Source: Bacteroidales bacterium (lineage in GTDB: Bacteria; Bacteroidota; Bacteroidia; Bacteroidales; TTA-H9). Taken from it: a stretch of DNA of 64,000 bases. Shown here in pieces: positions 9,201 to 18,039 of this stretch. Positions within the stretch are counted from its first letter, which is position 1; each line of letters begins with the position of its first letter. Under the pieces are notes generated by a model, which saw only the letters and a program-made list of their open reading frames with translations, was not told the DNA's origin and did not search any database. Location of the stretch: positions 33,881 through 97,880 of the forward strand of contig JAQVCV010000007.1 in the NCBI GenBank assembly GCA_028689615.1. Direction: 5' to 3'. The position numbers and the translations under genes were made by a program.

Positions 9201-10550
9201 AAGTATTTCGCGCACTTTAAAGGGCATCAGGTCGTGGAAGATGTCGCGGTTGTAGTTGTTGCGGTTGAGGAATTTTTGGAGGAGTTGCCGGCTGTTTATC
9301 AGCGATTTCTGGGGTGATTTTCGGGCCAGATCGCCCGAGCGTTTTAAAACATCGCGGCCTTTGATGCCGTTCAGATAGCCGGTGATGATGTTTGCCAGAT
9401 TCGACAACAACTGTCGCTCTTCTTTTATAAAGGGTCCTTCGTCGGCATTGGGGAATTGCCTTGTGTAGCAAACTTCAAGCGAACCCTTTTTTCCATCGAT
9501 GGTTTCAAATTCCTGTACCTGGTGCCAGCGTGTATCGGTAAATCCAGGGGTGGTGTATTCTTTGTCTTCGAACCTGATGCGGCTTTGTGCGAATTGCGGG
9601 TGTTGCCATGCCGATGGCAGGATGTTGGCAATCTGCCCCAGGGTGTCGTCGATGGGTTTTTTCTCGCGAAGGATGGCCGTGGTTTGGTTGATTGCCGAAA
9701 GTTCTTTGAGTCGTTCGGTAAATGAGTGTTTTTCTTCTTTTCCGCGAACTCCGTTGAGGTATCCGGCTACCATGGCCGAGAGGTTGTCTATCAGATCGCG
9801 CTCTTCTTTAAGGAAGGGGCCTTCGTGTGACTCGGGGAACCGACGCAGATAAAACACCTCAATGCTTCCCTGTTTCCCGTCGATGGTGTCGAATCTCGAC
9901 GACAGAACCCATTCCGATTCTCTGAACTGTGGCGAAGTGAAACTAACTGTATCGTAGGTGATGCGAGCCACTGTGAATTCAGGAAATTGCCATGCCGCAG
10001 GCAGCAGATAGGCTATCTGGCGCAGTGTGTCGGCAGGTGGTTTCCCCGATCTGATAATGGCAGTTGTTTGGTTGATAGCCGAAAGCTCTTTGAGTCGTTC
10101 GCGCGTGAAGTATTTCTCCTCTTTGCCAACCATGGTGTTCAGAAAGCCGGTAAGCAGATGGGTCACGCTGTCGAGTAACGATCGTTCGTCGTTAGAAAAC
10201 TGCGCGTTTTGGGCTCCGGTGTAAATCAATTCGATCTCCCCTTTTCGGCCATCGTTTGTTTCGAACGATTGACTCAACGATTTTTCGGTATCGGCAAAGC
10301 CGGCTGAGGTCACCACCAGATCGTCGAGTCTGATTCTAACGGCTGCTTCAGCCGGATGCATCAGCAGGGTTGGAAGAAAAGCGCAGAGTTCTCTGAGGGT
10401 GTCGTCGGTTGACTTCCCGTTTTTCAGGATGAGCATGGTTTGGTTGATAATGGCCAGGTAGTGTTCCTGAACCTGGATAGAGCCAGATGTCTGAAGGTTT
10501 TCGGAACCTGAATCAGAACGATCGGTTGAGGGGGAGTAACTCTTTTTCAT
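6291..10550 (-). CDS. GAF-like x3, receiver-like x2, PEP-synthase N-terminal (PPDK_N) protein
   Basis: A 1419-residue multidomain protein. After a short polar N-terminus, three related segments of about 125 residues (roughly 25-145, 150-280, 282-405) share patterns such as LKELSAINQTTAI and DGKxGSIEV, resembling GAF-type sensors. Two receiver-like segments follow (about 445-560 and 600-740); the second has an acidic start (LLVEDS) and a candidate phospho-acceptor Asp in LITDVKF. From about 860 to the end there is a pyruvate phosphate dikinase/PEP synthase ATP-grasp domain (GSLGGKGRGL, PLAVRSSGLFEDS, FAGIFETY). The phosphohistidine swivel and PEP-binding barrel of true PEP synthases are absent. 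It may be a signalling or phosphotransfer protein rather than PEP synthase; the role is unknown. It is single and divergent from gdhA. Confidence 0.8.
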   Translation of the reverse strand: MKKSYSPSTDRSDSGSENLQTSGSIQVQEHYLAIINQTMLILKNGKSTDDTLRELCAFLPTLLMHPAEAAVRIRLDDLVVTSAGFADTEKSLSQSFETNDGRKGEIELIYTGAQNAQFSNDERSLLDSVTHLLTGFLNTMVGKEEKYFTRERLKELSAINQTTAIIRSGKPPADTLRQIAYLLPAAWQFPEFTVARITYDTVSFTSPQFRESEWVLSSRFDTIDGKQGSIEVFYLRRFPESHEGPFLKEERDLIDNLSAMVAGYLNGVRGKEEKHSFTERLKELSAINQTTAILREKKPIDDTLGQIANILPSAWQHPQFAQSRIRFEDKEYTTPGFTDTRWHQVQEFETIDGKKGSLEVCYTRQFPNADEGPFIKEERQLLSNLANIITGYLNGIKGRDVLKRSGDLARKSPQKSLINSRQLLQKFLNRNNYNRDIFHDLMPFKVREILLVANLYDAYSIEKEGRFSEHILGEYYQMNLTSVPRITGVSSFEEAMEQLEVKHFDLIILMVGVDKNQPFDISRRIREAFPYIPIYVLLNSNADIRLFEPRKTDQQTAIDKVFVWNGDSKVFFAMVKHLEDRVNVENDTRVGMVRVILLVEDSSKYYSRYLPLLYSNVMEQTRRLIEDVNTDELFKVLKLRGRPKILLAADYEEAMEIFSRYREFMLCLITDVKFSKEGEMSNTAGFELVKEVRSIMKDLPIIIQSSDAENAHQAFLLKASFIDKNSDSLVQDVKYFISTYLGFGSFVYKDSRGRPIATARTLREFEKLLRTIPDDSLHYHARRNHFSLWFMARGEIQIARIIYPFKLEHFENPNDIRKFLLDAIQQHRSEQNKGKVIPYEENMPLDETNIVTLTSGSLGGKGRGLAFINTLIYNFDFQQLIPNINIRAPRTFIIGSDEFESFMERNELYTKVLTETDYEAVKQLFLAGKLSEVLTSRLRRIIRMIDSPLAVRSSGLFEDSLNQPFAGIFETYLLPNNHADNDVRLQQCMDAIRLVFASVFSPVARGYIRAVNYKLEEEKMAVVLQEVAGNRYEDAYYPHISGVAQSYNYYPFGHMKPEEGFSVLALGLGRYVVEGEKAYRFSPKYPTLENASPRDQFRSSQTEFFAVNMHHPDINLNRDGEEAGLMRLTVDDAERHGTLKHCASVFNPDNNTITPGLSKPGPRIVNFADVLKYNYVPLSRTIEVVLDVVKEAMGSPVEIEFAVDLNRDANYRSTFYLLQIKPLIGNAQDYNINTNEINPDDVLLWTDRAMGNGLIDDVEDVIYVDPALFDKTKTLEMAAEAEQLNRMMEDQNRRYLLIGPGRWGTRDRFIGIPVNWPQISHARVIVETSLEDFPLDASSGSHFFHNVTSMNVGYFSVQQGSPSSYINWDKLAALQPITTTRFFRHVRIKSPLQIKMDGRKRLAVALFTPETPVSTNLNS

Positions 10551-10608
10551 GGCGAATCGTTTTGCGGGATGGAGCCTGTCAAATCATTTTGGGGTATTGA
10601 ATCACTTT

Positions 10609-10638
10609 CAAATGTATGCAATTAGCAAAACCTGTCAA
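10609..10638 (-). promoter_or_regulatory. Promoter of the PPDK_N sensor gene
   Basis: The minus strand has TTG at 10638-10636, a 19-base spacer and TACATTTG at 10616-10609. This fits the Bacteroidota consensus well and gives a leader of roughly 50 bases before the ATG at 10550. Confidence 0.6.
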
Positions 10639-10716
10639 TAAATTCGATCAGCCGCGGGTGTTTTTTAGAGTATTGCTTAGCGTTGATGCGAGAATCACTT
10701 ATAGATCGTGCGTGTT

Positions 10717-10748
10717 TTTGGTAATTTAGTGATAGTGAGAATAATTTG
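10717..10748 (+). promoter_or_regulatory. Possible gdhA promoter
   Basis: TTTG (10717-10720) is followed after 21 bases by TAATTTG (10742-10748), one base short of the TAnnTTTG consensus. The predicted leader would be about 65 bases. This is the best candidate in the 265-bp divergent gap, but the match is imperfect. Confidence 0.35.
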
Positions 10749-10815
10749 CACAAAAACAACCTATCATTGCATCAACATTTAAAAAATCCTTTTAACCCCA
10801 AAAAAATCTTTCGTT

Positions 10816-12171
10816 ATGTCAAACAATGTTTATCAGCAGTTAGTAGATGATTTCATGGCCCGCGTTAAGGCTAAAAATCCAGGAGAAGCCGAGTTTCATC
10901 AGGCAGTTCAGGAAGTTGTTGAATCATTGATACCTTTCGTTGAAGAGAATCCGCAGTACAAGCATGCTAAAATTCTTGAGCGGATGACCGAACCCGAGCG
11001 TGTTATCCTTTTCCGTGTGCCATGGATGGATGACAAGGGCGAGATTCAAATCAACAAAGGGTACCGTATCGAGATGAGTTCGGCTATAGGCCCTTATAAA
11101 GGCGGATTGCGTTTTCATCCGACAGTAAATCTGGGTATTCTGAAGTTTCTGGCTTACGAGCAGGTTCTGAAAAACTCGCTTACCACCCTGCCTATGGGCG
11201 GAGGAAAAGGTGGATCAGACTTCGATCCTAAAGGGAAGTCTGATAACGAGGTGATGCGTTTCTGTCAGAGTTTCATGACCGAATTGCAACGCCATATCGG
11301 TCCCAACACCGACGTTCCGGCCGGCGATATTGGTGTAGGAGGTCGCGAAATTGGTTTCATGTTTGGTCAATACAAAAGACTGCGCAACGAATTCACGGGT
11401 GTACTCACCGGCAAAGGACTTGAGTGGGGCGGCTCCTTGATTCGTCCTGAAGCAACCGGTTACGGCTGTGTTTATTTCGCCGAAGAGATGCTCAAAACCC
11501 GCGGGATGAGTTTTGCTGGTAAAACCGTTGCCATATCGGGTTCGGGTAATGTGGCTCAATATGCCACTGAAAAAGTGAACATGTTGGGTGGCAAAGTGGT
11601 AACACTGAGCGATAGCAACGGAACCATTTACGATCCGAAAGGCATTGATGCCGAAAAACTCGCCTGGGTGCTCTGGCTGAAGAATGTAAAACGCGGTCGT
11701 ATCAAAGAATACGTTGATAAATGGGGCGGGGAGTATTATCACGAACAACGCCCCTGGCATGTGAAGTGCGACGTGGCTCTCCCGTGTGCTACACAAAACG
11801 AAGTTGACAAGAACGATGCTGAAGCCCTGGTGAAAAACGGCTGCATTTGTGTTTCAGAAGGAGCTAACATGCCTAGTACCCCCGATGCCGTGGAGGTTTT
11901 CATCAAAGCTAAAATTCTTTATGGCCCGGGCAAAGCAGCCAATGCCGGTGGTGTAGCCACTTCAGGTCTTGAAATGACCCAAAACTCGATGCGCCTCAAT
12001 TGGACCCGCGAAAGAGTTGACGAGGAGTTGCACACCATCATGATCAACATCCATAAGACTTGCCAGAAATATGGAACAGAACCTGACGGCTTCATCAACT
12101 ACGTGAAAGGCGCCAATGTGGGCGGTTTCGTGAAGGTTGCCGATTCAATGCTGGCTCAGGGTCTGGTATAA
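10816..12171 (+). CDS. gdhA: Glutamate dehydrogenase, hexameric NADP-type
   Basis: Catalyses reversible reductive amination of 2-oxoglutarate with ammonia to glutamate in the cytoplasm. The 451-residue length is typical of the hexameric family. The substrate-binding segment KGGLRFHP and the catalytic PMGGGKGG motif are visible near residues 95-140, followed by a Rossmann domain (SGSGNVAQYA, near 240). The C-terminus contains the usual N-A-G-G-V-A-T-S segment. It is monocistronic, with a strong terminator 30 bp downstream. NADP preference is inferred from overall similarity to the 450-residue biosynthetic class. Confidence 0.95.
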   Translation: MSNNVYQQLVDDFMARVKAKNPGEAEFHQAVQEVVESLIPFVEENPQYKHAKILERMTEPERVILFRVPWMDDKGEIQINKGYRIEMSSAIGPYKGGLRFHPTVNLGILKFLAYEQVLKNSLTTLPMGGGKGGSDFDPKGKSDNEVMRFCQSFMTELQRHIGPNTDVPAGDIGVGGREIGFMFGQYKRLRNEFTGVLTGKGLEWGGSLIRPEATGYGCVYFAEEMLKTRGMSFAGKTVAISGSGNVAQYATEKVNMLGGKVVTLSDSNGTIYDPKGIDAEKLAWVLWLKNVKRGRIKEYVDKWGGEYYHEQRPWHVKCDVALPCATQNEVDKNDAEALVKNGCICVSEGANMPSTPDAVEVFIKAKILYGPGKAANAGGVATSGLEMTQNSMRLNWTRERVDEELHTIMINIHKTCQKYGTEPDGFINYVKGANVGGFVKVADSMLAQGLV

Positions 12172-12201
12172 TTTACATAGATAGGTTCATTTTTGTGAGA
12201 A

Positions 12202-12227
12202 AAGGGCTCCCTCGGGAGCCTTTTTTT
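12202..12227 (+). terminator. Terminator of gdhA
   Basis: GGCTCC, a CTCG loop and GGAGCC are followed by seven T residues. It lies between gdhA and the convergent polysaccharide operon; the minus strand offers a shorter T-run, so it may act in both directions. Confidence 0.85.
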
Positions 12228-12253
12228 GTTGGTTAGCCATTCGTCAGCGATGC

Positions 12254-13564
12254 TCAGATGGTGGAATCCGGCGCGATTCTGCGCGCCTTACTGTGCTGAA
12301 GATCCGAAAACAAGAGGGTGTTGAAGAAGGCATAGAACATCACACCAGCTTGTCGTTCGAGCATCGATTCAAACAAAAGATTCATCCCGACTACTAGTAG
12401 AAAAAAAGCATAAGCCCAGTATTTCCGGTAAAGTGCCAGAACAAAAGGCCATCCGATAGTAATCAAAAAGACGACCAACCCGGGGATACCTAGTGCTATG
12501 CCAACCTGAAGGTATTGGTTGTGAGCGTTTAATCCGGCTTCAAGTCCGGCCACATTGCCCGAAGTTCGGTATTCACTTTCGAGTGCCTTCCTCACATCGC
12601 CCGTACCAACTCCGGTTATCCAATGGTTTTTAACAATCTCGACTGATGCTTTCCAGATCATGACGCGTTGAAAGGTTGATTCGGTGTTGCTGCCGTTGCT
12701 TTTGTCAACCTGACTTATAGCTTCTCCCGCGGTTTCAATTCGGCCGAATGATCTGGGGAAGAGCGCGGCAGACAGGATGTAGGCCGAGGCAGCAATCAGG
12801 ATGCAGATCATGGTTTTTTTCCATGACTTGTAAAGTGTCGAAACTTTAAATATTACGAAACACCACGCCAATACCAACGAAAGCAATCCCGCTTTGCTGC
12901 TCATCAAAACCACCATGATATGGAAGAAAAGGTACAGCATCCAATAGGCTATGGCTTTTGCGGAATAGGGTTTTACCTCATGCGAGACTGTCAATTCGGT
13001 TATAAGCACCATGCTCCAAATCAAATACATGGCAAAATAGGTGGGATGAAAAGGAGAAGCCAACAATACATAATAGAATACACCGGCATCCAATTCGGCA
13101 GTGTATTTGATTGTTGCAGCTATCAGCATGACGAACGACGAAAGAAGAGTGCCGGCAATAAAGGCTATCCCAATGATTTTTGTTGTTTCGCGTCGGATGG
13201 TTCTTGTTGCGAAAAATGCAGCAAAAGCCACGATTGGAAGTTTCACCTGCAAGTCGAATAGTGTAGCGTCTTTATCGGAGGAGTAAAAAGATCCGGCAAT
13301 AAACAGGAAATAAATGGCCGACAGTGCAAAAACATTTTTTTTAAACCGGGGAAAAAGATTCCCACAACGCTGGTACGACCTGACCTGATTAATCAACCAC
13401 AAAGCCAGAACTACAAACGAAAAAAAAGAAGATAGGGGCTGATGAAGCGGAATCAGAAAAGCTATTGCTAACAACAGCCAGAGCTCAGCCTTGTTTAGCC
13501 AATGATTATCGGTAGTTAAGCTGGGGTTGATCCAGTTTTTAATCAATTTTTGAGTGACAACCAT
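12254..13564 (-). CDS. O-antigen ligase/polymerase family membrane protein (WaaL/Wzy-like)
   Basis: A 436-residue integral membrane protein with about ten to twelve hydrophobic segments. The Wzy_C-family signature is in a large loop near residues 310-360: GVGTGDV followed by NAHNQYLQ, with the conserved His. Such proteins polymerise O-antigen repeat units or transfer glycan to lipid A core or protein at the periplasmic face. It is the last gene of the polysaccharide operon, 6 bp after the upstream glycosyltransferase. Sequence alone cannot separate ligase from polymerase. Confidence 0.85.
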   Translation of the reverse strand: MVVTQKLIKNWINPSLTTDNHWLNKAELWLLLAIAFLIPLHQPLSSFFSFVVLALWLINQVRSYQRCGNLFPRFKKNVFALSAIYFLFIAGSFYSSDKDATLFDLQVKLPIVAFAAFFATRTIRRETTKIIGIAFIAGTLLSSFVMLIAATIKYTAELDAGVFYYVLLASPFHPTYFAMYLIWSMVLITELTVSHEVKPYSAKAIAYWMLYLFFHIMVVLMSSKAGLLSLVLAWCFVIFKVSTLYKSWKKTMICILIAASAYILSAALFPRSFGRIETAGEAISQVDKSNGSNTESTFQRVMIWKASVEIVKNHWITGVGTGDVRKALESEYRTSGNVAGLEAGLNAHNQYLQVGIALGIPGLVVFLITIGWPFVLALYRKYWAYAFFLLVVGMNLLFESMLERQAGVMFYAFFNTLLFSDLQHSKARRIAPDSTI

Positions 13565-13570
13565 GGTATG

Positions 13571-14839
13571 TTACGATTTTGCGGGTTGATTGTTTGGGTT
13601 GTTTGTTTTGCTGTTTCGGGGTATCGATTTGAGTAAATTTAACAAATCAGTTGCTATTGAATCGCGATTGAACACGGTTTGCACAAATTTTCGTCCATTT
13701 GACCCCAGCCTCTGTCGTAATTCTGCATCACCGGCCAAATTGAGCACAGCCGAAGTCATATGAGCAGCATCACCTGGTTTGCAAAACAGAGCGCATTGCC
13801 CGTTGTTTACGAACAACTCTTTTGCTTCGCCATCCACGCCCAACAGAACGGGTTTGCTCATGGCCAGATTCTCGAATATTTTTGATGGTATTGCACCAAG
13901 AAATAAATCCAGGGGCAACAGATGAACTATGGCCACATCACAGCTCTGAATTACCCTGGGCATCATTGCTTTAGGTTGATTTGGGAAAAATCTCACGTTT
14001 GTCAATCCAAGTCGCGAGGCTGTTTCCTTTAGCATCACCTCTTCGGGTCCTGTTCCCATGAGAGCGAATTGAATTTGGCTATACCCGCGCAACAGATTTG
14101 CGCACTCAAGCACCGTTTCGAGCCCTTGGGCATGACCCAGGATTCCGGCATAAAGAAAAAGCAGGTCTGCTTCGTTGTACCCCGCCTCTTTTCGCCAATC
14201 ACGTTGATAATCATCGGGGTTAAACAGCGACGCATCAACCCCGTTTTTAAGCCAATAGACTTGTTTTGCAGGGAAACGCAGTTTAATATCGGCTACTATA
14301 CCCTGTGTCTGACCGGTAATGAGCACCGAGCGGTTGTAGAGAAATGCTTCCAGAATGTAGGCTGCCTTCAAAAAAGCACGGTTGGTGACAATGCCAAGTT
14401 TCTCCGCACTCTCAGGCCATAAATCAGAAACGTTGAAAATGAATCCGGCGTGCTTTATTTTTGCGAGTATCCAACCGCTGATCCCCAGGAACAATGGAGG
14501 GGATTCAACCAACAGAAAATCAGCTTGAGGAAGACGTCTGGCCCCCACCAGTAGGCTTGAGAACACGAAAGAAAAGTAGTTGAGAAGCCTTGATGCAATG
14601 CCGCGGTTTTTGCTCACATAGATTGCGCTTCTGATAACCTTAATGCCCTGGATGGTTTCTTTAACCCACCACTTGCCTTTGTAGTCGTGATGAATGGTCA
14701 TCGCGGGGTAATTAGGCATGGCCGTAAGCACTGTTACTTCATGTCCCTGGCGCTGAATTCTGACTGCCAACTCGAAGAGGCGATTTTGTGGTGCCCCGGT
14801 TTCGGGGGGGAAATATTGTGTGAGGATGATGAGTTTCAT
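13571..14839 (-). CDS. Glycosyltransferase family 4, WbuB-like
   Basis: A 422-residue GT-B fold glycosyltransferase. The N-terminus (LTQYFPPETGAPQNRLFELA) and the VSDLWPESAEKLG segment are typical of WbuB-type enzymes that add an N-acetyl amino sugar to a lipid-linked oligosaccharide. The C-terminal donor-binding domain has GAIPSKIFENLAMSKPVLLG, in the place of the GT4 E-x7-E motif. The ATG overlaps the stop of the upstream glycosyltransferase by 4 bp, implying translational coupling. Donor and acceptor sugars are not predictable here. Confidence 0.87.
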   Translation of the reverse strand: MKLIILTQYFPPETGAPQNRLFELAVRIQRQGHEVTVLTAMPNYPAMTIHHDYKGKWWVKETIQGIKVIRSAIYVSKNRGIASRLLNYFSFVFSSLLVGARRLPQADFLLVESPPLFLGISGWILAKIKHAGFIFNVSDLWPESAEKLGIVTNRAFLKAAYILEAFLYNRSVLITGQTQGIVADIKLRFPAKQVYWLKNGVDASLFNPDDYQRDWRKEAGYNEADLLFLYAGILGHAQGLETVLECANLLRGYSQIQFALMGTGPEEVMLKETASRLGLTNVRFFPNQPKAMMPRVIQSCDVAIVHLLPLDLFLGAIPSKIFENLAMSKPVLLGVDGEAKELFVNNGQCALFCKPGDAAHMTSAVLNLAGDAELRQRLGSNGRKFVQTVFNRDSIATDLLNLLKSIPRNSKTNNPNNQPAKS

Positions 14840-15909
14840 GACGATGCCATCTTTTCAATTATGGAACTATATCGTTGGATCAGCGTGGGAAAAATTGCCC
14901 GCTGGCTGATTATTTGTCGGTTAACAGCAGCTATGCTGTGGTGAGTTGCCAGTACTTTCGGGATTTTTTCAATCAATTCGGCATTCTCATAAATCCCATT
15001 TTTCATGTCCTCAATCCACTCGTTATTTGCTTCGATGTTGCTAACAATTGGTATGCATCCCCATGCCATTGCTTCCAAAAGCGAAACCGAAGTTGAATCG
15101 CTTTCGGGAAGTGAAAAATAGAATTGACTCTGATGGTAATATTGGTTTTGTTGTTTGGGGTTCAGGAATCCGGTAAATTCAATTTGGTTGGTCAGGTGGA
15201 GCCTCTGTGCCAGTTTTTGTAGCGATTCGGTTTCTGGTCCGCTGTTGGCAATCACCAATCCGGCATCAGGATAATTGCTAGCTATTACTCCAAATGTAAT
15301 GATTACGTGATCAATACGATAATTTTTTGTATGAGCCCTGTTGGAAAAGAAACTAAAAGGTTTTTTTTGGCTTAAAGAAATTTCGGGCAACGAATTCAAA
15401 CCAAATACGAAGGTTTCAACCTGATTTCGAGTTAGTTTTTTAATGGCTTCGGTCATTGTCCTGGCGTCAGAAGTAATTAGATGTCCTCTGTTCAGTGCAA
15501 ATTTGGTTACCATCTTGTATAACATACTCTTTTGAGGTGTAACTAAGATATCGGAACCCCAGGCCGATTGTACAAGGATTATCCGTCGGGAACAGACCAA
15601 CGAGGCCACAGCTGCCAGAAAACCGTAGCTTGTGATGTAGTGGGCATTGAGGATATCGGGTCTCCATTTTTTGACCTGTTTGATGAATACAGGTAATAAG
15701 GACAACATTTTCAGGTTTCCACCATCAGGATCGAGGCTGAAGTTTAATGCTACTATCTGATTGTCAGGAATAATTGAATGTATTTCGGGCAATACGCTAC
15801 GCGACGAAATCAGATAAAGGTCAAAATGATCAGCCAATGCCGAAATCCATTTTAATAGGTGCGGGCTGGCTCCATCGCCAATTATCAGGTATTTGAGGTT
15901 CTTACTCAT
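14836..15909 (-). CDS. Glycosyltransferase family 4 protein
   Basis: A 357-residue GT-B glycosyltransferase of the polysaccharide operon. The N-terminal half has IIGDGASPHLLKWISALADHF and the acceptor-side Rossmann pattern; the C-terminal half has a donor-binding segment with SDSTSVSLLEAMAWGCIPI near residue 285, the GT4 E-rich motif. It overlaps both neighbours by a few bases. Its sugar specificity is unknown. Confidence 0.82.
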   Translation of the reverse strand: MSKNLKYLIIGDGASPHLLKWISALADHFDLYLISSRSVLPEIHSIIPDNQIVALNFSLDPDGGNLKMLSLLPVFIKQVKKWRPDILNAHYITSYGFLAAVASLVCSRRIILVQSAWGSDILVTPQKSMLYKMVTKFALNRGHLITSDARTMTEAIKKLTRNQVETFVFGLNSLPEISLSQKKPFSFFSNRAHTKNYRIDHVIITFGVIASNYPDAGLVIANSGPETESLQKLAQRLHLTNQIEFTGFLNPKQQNQYYHQSQFYFSLPESDSTSVSLLEAMAWGCIPIVSNIEANNEWIEDMKNGIYENAELIEKIPKVLATHHSIAAVNRQIISQRAIFPTLIQRYSSIIEKMASS

Positions 15910-17146
15910 CGGAAGTTAATTGAAGAATTGCGTTATGCAGCCTTGCGGCTTGTTCACGTCGGTGATGGGCATTAATGGTTTCTTTGTTAATAGGAAGTTG
16001 ACGTCCTTGTTTCCAAAGCTCATAGCTTCTTAGAACAGCGGTCTCAATTTCAGACTGATTGTTGGTGGAAGCAACAAATCCTGTATTACACCGCCGGATT
16101 AAATTTGCTGCCACATCGTTTGGATCGCATAAAGCAATTATACTTCGGTATGTTCCCAGATAGTCGAATAATTTGCCAGAGAATATTCCCTTATATTTTG
16201 ATTCTCCGAGAATAAGCAACAGTGAATCTGATTTTTGGAGGTATTTGATGGTTTGCTCATAGGGCTGGTAAGGCAATGCAGTAACTTTTGACTCCAAAGC
16301 GGCCGGAACTCGATAATTTGCTGGTACTCCGATAAGCTTGATTTGAATATTCTCAATCAACGATCGTTTTATCAAGCTTTCTATTGCCTTGAAAAAGAGA
16401 TCGGGTCTTCTTTCTCCGTAAAATTTTCCGGCATAGGTAACCGTAAAATCTTTATTGGGTATATAGCCTTCAACAGGCTCGAAATCAAATCCGTTTCTTA
16501 TTTCAGCGAAGGGGTTTTTGTATTCCGGGTGTTTAACATGGAAATACTCAAGTATGGGTTTTGATACAGAAATAACCAGCGATGCGTTTTTGGCAATTTC
16601 ATCCTCCAGCCTGACGGCGGCTTTAGATGAAATAGCATTGCTGTCGTTGTTGGTTATTCCATCGCGCAGATCGGCAACAAAGTGCAAATTGAATTTTTTG
16701 GCAACGGCCATTCCGGCTTGCAATGCCTCATGAGTTGGATAACTGGCCAAAACCATATCAATAGGCCAGCCACGATGCAAGTGTTCTGCCTTTTTTACTA
16801 CGCGTTTAGCCCATTTCCCATAAGGATTAACGCCAGCTCGTAAAATGATTTTGTTGTACAGAGCTTTTATTTTATGAACCAAATAGTTTGCAGGGGTATC
16901 AAAACCAGCTAGTTGAAGCAACTGCCTGTTAGATATGAAAAAAACTTCTACGTTATGGATGTTGGGAAAATGGCTTTGAAAATCAATTCCTTTGCCAATT
17001 GTCAGCACTTTTATCGAATACCTGTCGCTAGGCAAATATTTAACAAACGAGAGCAGTCTTTGACTTGCAACTGATTTAATGGGAGGGAAAAAGGCTGTGA
17101 CAATAAGCAGGTTGATGGTTTTACCTGACGGCATCTTTGGTTTCAT
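15902..17146 (-). CDS. Glycosyltransferase (GT4-like)
   Basis: A 414-residue protein with the GT-B N-terminal pattern VTAFFPPIKSVASQRLLSFVKYL and a second domain with VTYAGKFYGERRPDLFFKA and FSGKLFDYLGTYRSIIAL near residue 330. It overlaps the upstream gene by 4 bp and the downstream gene by 8 bp, so it sits in the same transcript. The usual E-x7-E motif is weak, so the family call is less firm than for its neighbours. It probably adds one sugar of the repeat unit. Confidence 0.78.
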   Translation of the reverse strand: MKPKMPSGKTINLLIVTAFFPPIKSVASQRLLSFVKYLPSDRYSIKVLTIGKGIDFQSHFPNIHNVEVFFISNRQLLQLAGFDTPANYLVHKIKALYNKIILRAGVNPYGKWAKRVVKKAEHLHRGWPIDMVLASYPTHEALQAGMAVAKKFNLHFVADLRDGITNNDSNAISSKAAVRLEDEIAKNASLVISVSKPILEYFHVKHPEYKNPFAEIRNGFDFEPVEGYIPNKDFTVTYAGKFYGERRPDLFFKAIESLIKRSLIENIQIKLIGVPANYRVPAALESKVTALPYQPYEQTIKYLQKSDSLLLILGESKYKGIFSGKLFDYLGTYRSIIALCDPNDVAANLIRRCNTGFVASTNNQSEIETAVLRSYELWKQGRQLPINKETINAHHRREQAARLHNAILQLTSDE

Positions 17147-18039
17147 AATAAAATGCTTTGAAGTTTTAAGAGTACCGCTTCTTTTGAAAAGTTGGACAAT
17201 ACGTATTCATGCCCGGTTGTATTCAGGCTTAATGAGCCGTTGTCAAATTCAGATTTCAGCTTGTTTAATCCATTGATAAGTTCATGGCTGTCAGATGCCT
17301 GTATGGCCAGCGGGAATGGTTGGTTGTACAACACATAACGCCCGTAAACAAGGGCCTCCAGAATAAAAACCGAAAGTCCGTCGTGCAAGGGCATTCTGAT
17401 GGCAACCACAGTTTTCGCGAATACTGTTTCCATATTATTAACCCAGCCAAGTGCTTTAATATTGGAAGGTAATGACTCTGAGTGATTTAATCCTGCAATG
17501 AAAAAATCAGTATCAGGCATGGCCACAGCAGCTTCGGTTATGGTGTTTAAGCCGTAGAAATCGGGATTAGACTTTGGAATATAGGCCAATACCGCGAAAT
17601 GGTCGGGGAAAGGAAGTAATTTTCGTTCGTTTCCCAATGAAAGCAAAGGGCTATATTGCGCCTTGATTCCCAGTTTTCTCAGGGGTTCAACATACCAAGG
17701 GGTATCGGTAAGGTGAATGGGCCGGTGAATCAATTCCTTTTTGGCCGTTTGTTGGCTTATTCTTTGGCGGGCTTCAATAAGGTCGCTTCCTACCCAATGC
17801 ATAACTATTTTTTTTCTTAACATCACAGCCAGCCATAACACAAAACTTCCTCCAATTGCCCCATTAATAGAATAGACACTCCTGCAAAACCCTATATAAC
17901 ATAAATATTTAAGTTGGTCAGCTCTTTTGTAATAGGTGTTCAGGAATATATAATTCGAATCCTTGTCGAATTTTTGCAACTCCTGACAGATTTTTTTCCC
18001 AAAAAAAGGTAATCCCGTAATGATAACAACTGGTTTCAT
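17143..18039 (-). CDS. Putative glycosyltransferase, short GT-B type
   Basis: A 298-residue protein, short for GT4 enzymes. It contains MHWVGSDLIEARQRI near residue 80, a pattern found in glycosyltransferases that start with a small acceptor domain. A C-terminal segment RMPLHDGLSVFILEALVYGRYVL resembles the donor-binding E-motif of GT4. It overlaps both the flippase gene and the next glycosyltransferase by 4 bp. The exact family is uncertain. Confidence 0.68.
   Translation of the reverse strand: MKPVVIITGLPFFGKKICQELQKFDKDSNYIFLNTYYKRADQLKYLCYIGFCRSVYSINGAIGGSFVLWLAVMLRKKIVMHWVGSDLIEARQRISQQTAKKELIHRPIHLTDTPWYVEPLRKLGIKAQYSPLLSLGNERKLLPFPDHFAVLAYIPKSNPDFYGLNTITEAAVAMPDTDFFIAGLNHSESLPSNIKALGWVNNMETVFAKTVVAIRMPLHDGLSVFILEALVYGRYVLYNQPFPLAIQASDSHELINGLNKLKSEFDNGSLSLNTTGHEYVLSNFSKEAVLLKLQSILL

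Noticed and set aside
6291..10550. Full phosphoenolpyruvate synthase
   Set aside because: Only the N-terminal ATP-grasp part is present; the phospho-His swivel and the PEP barrel are missing.
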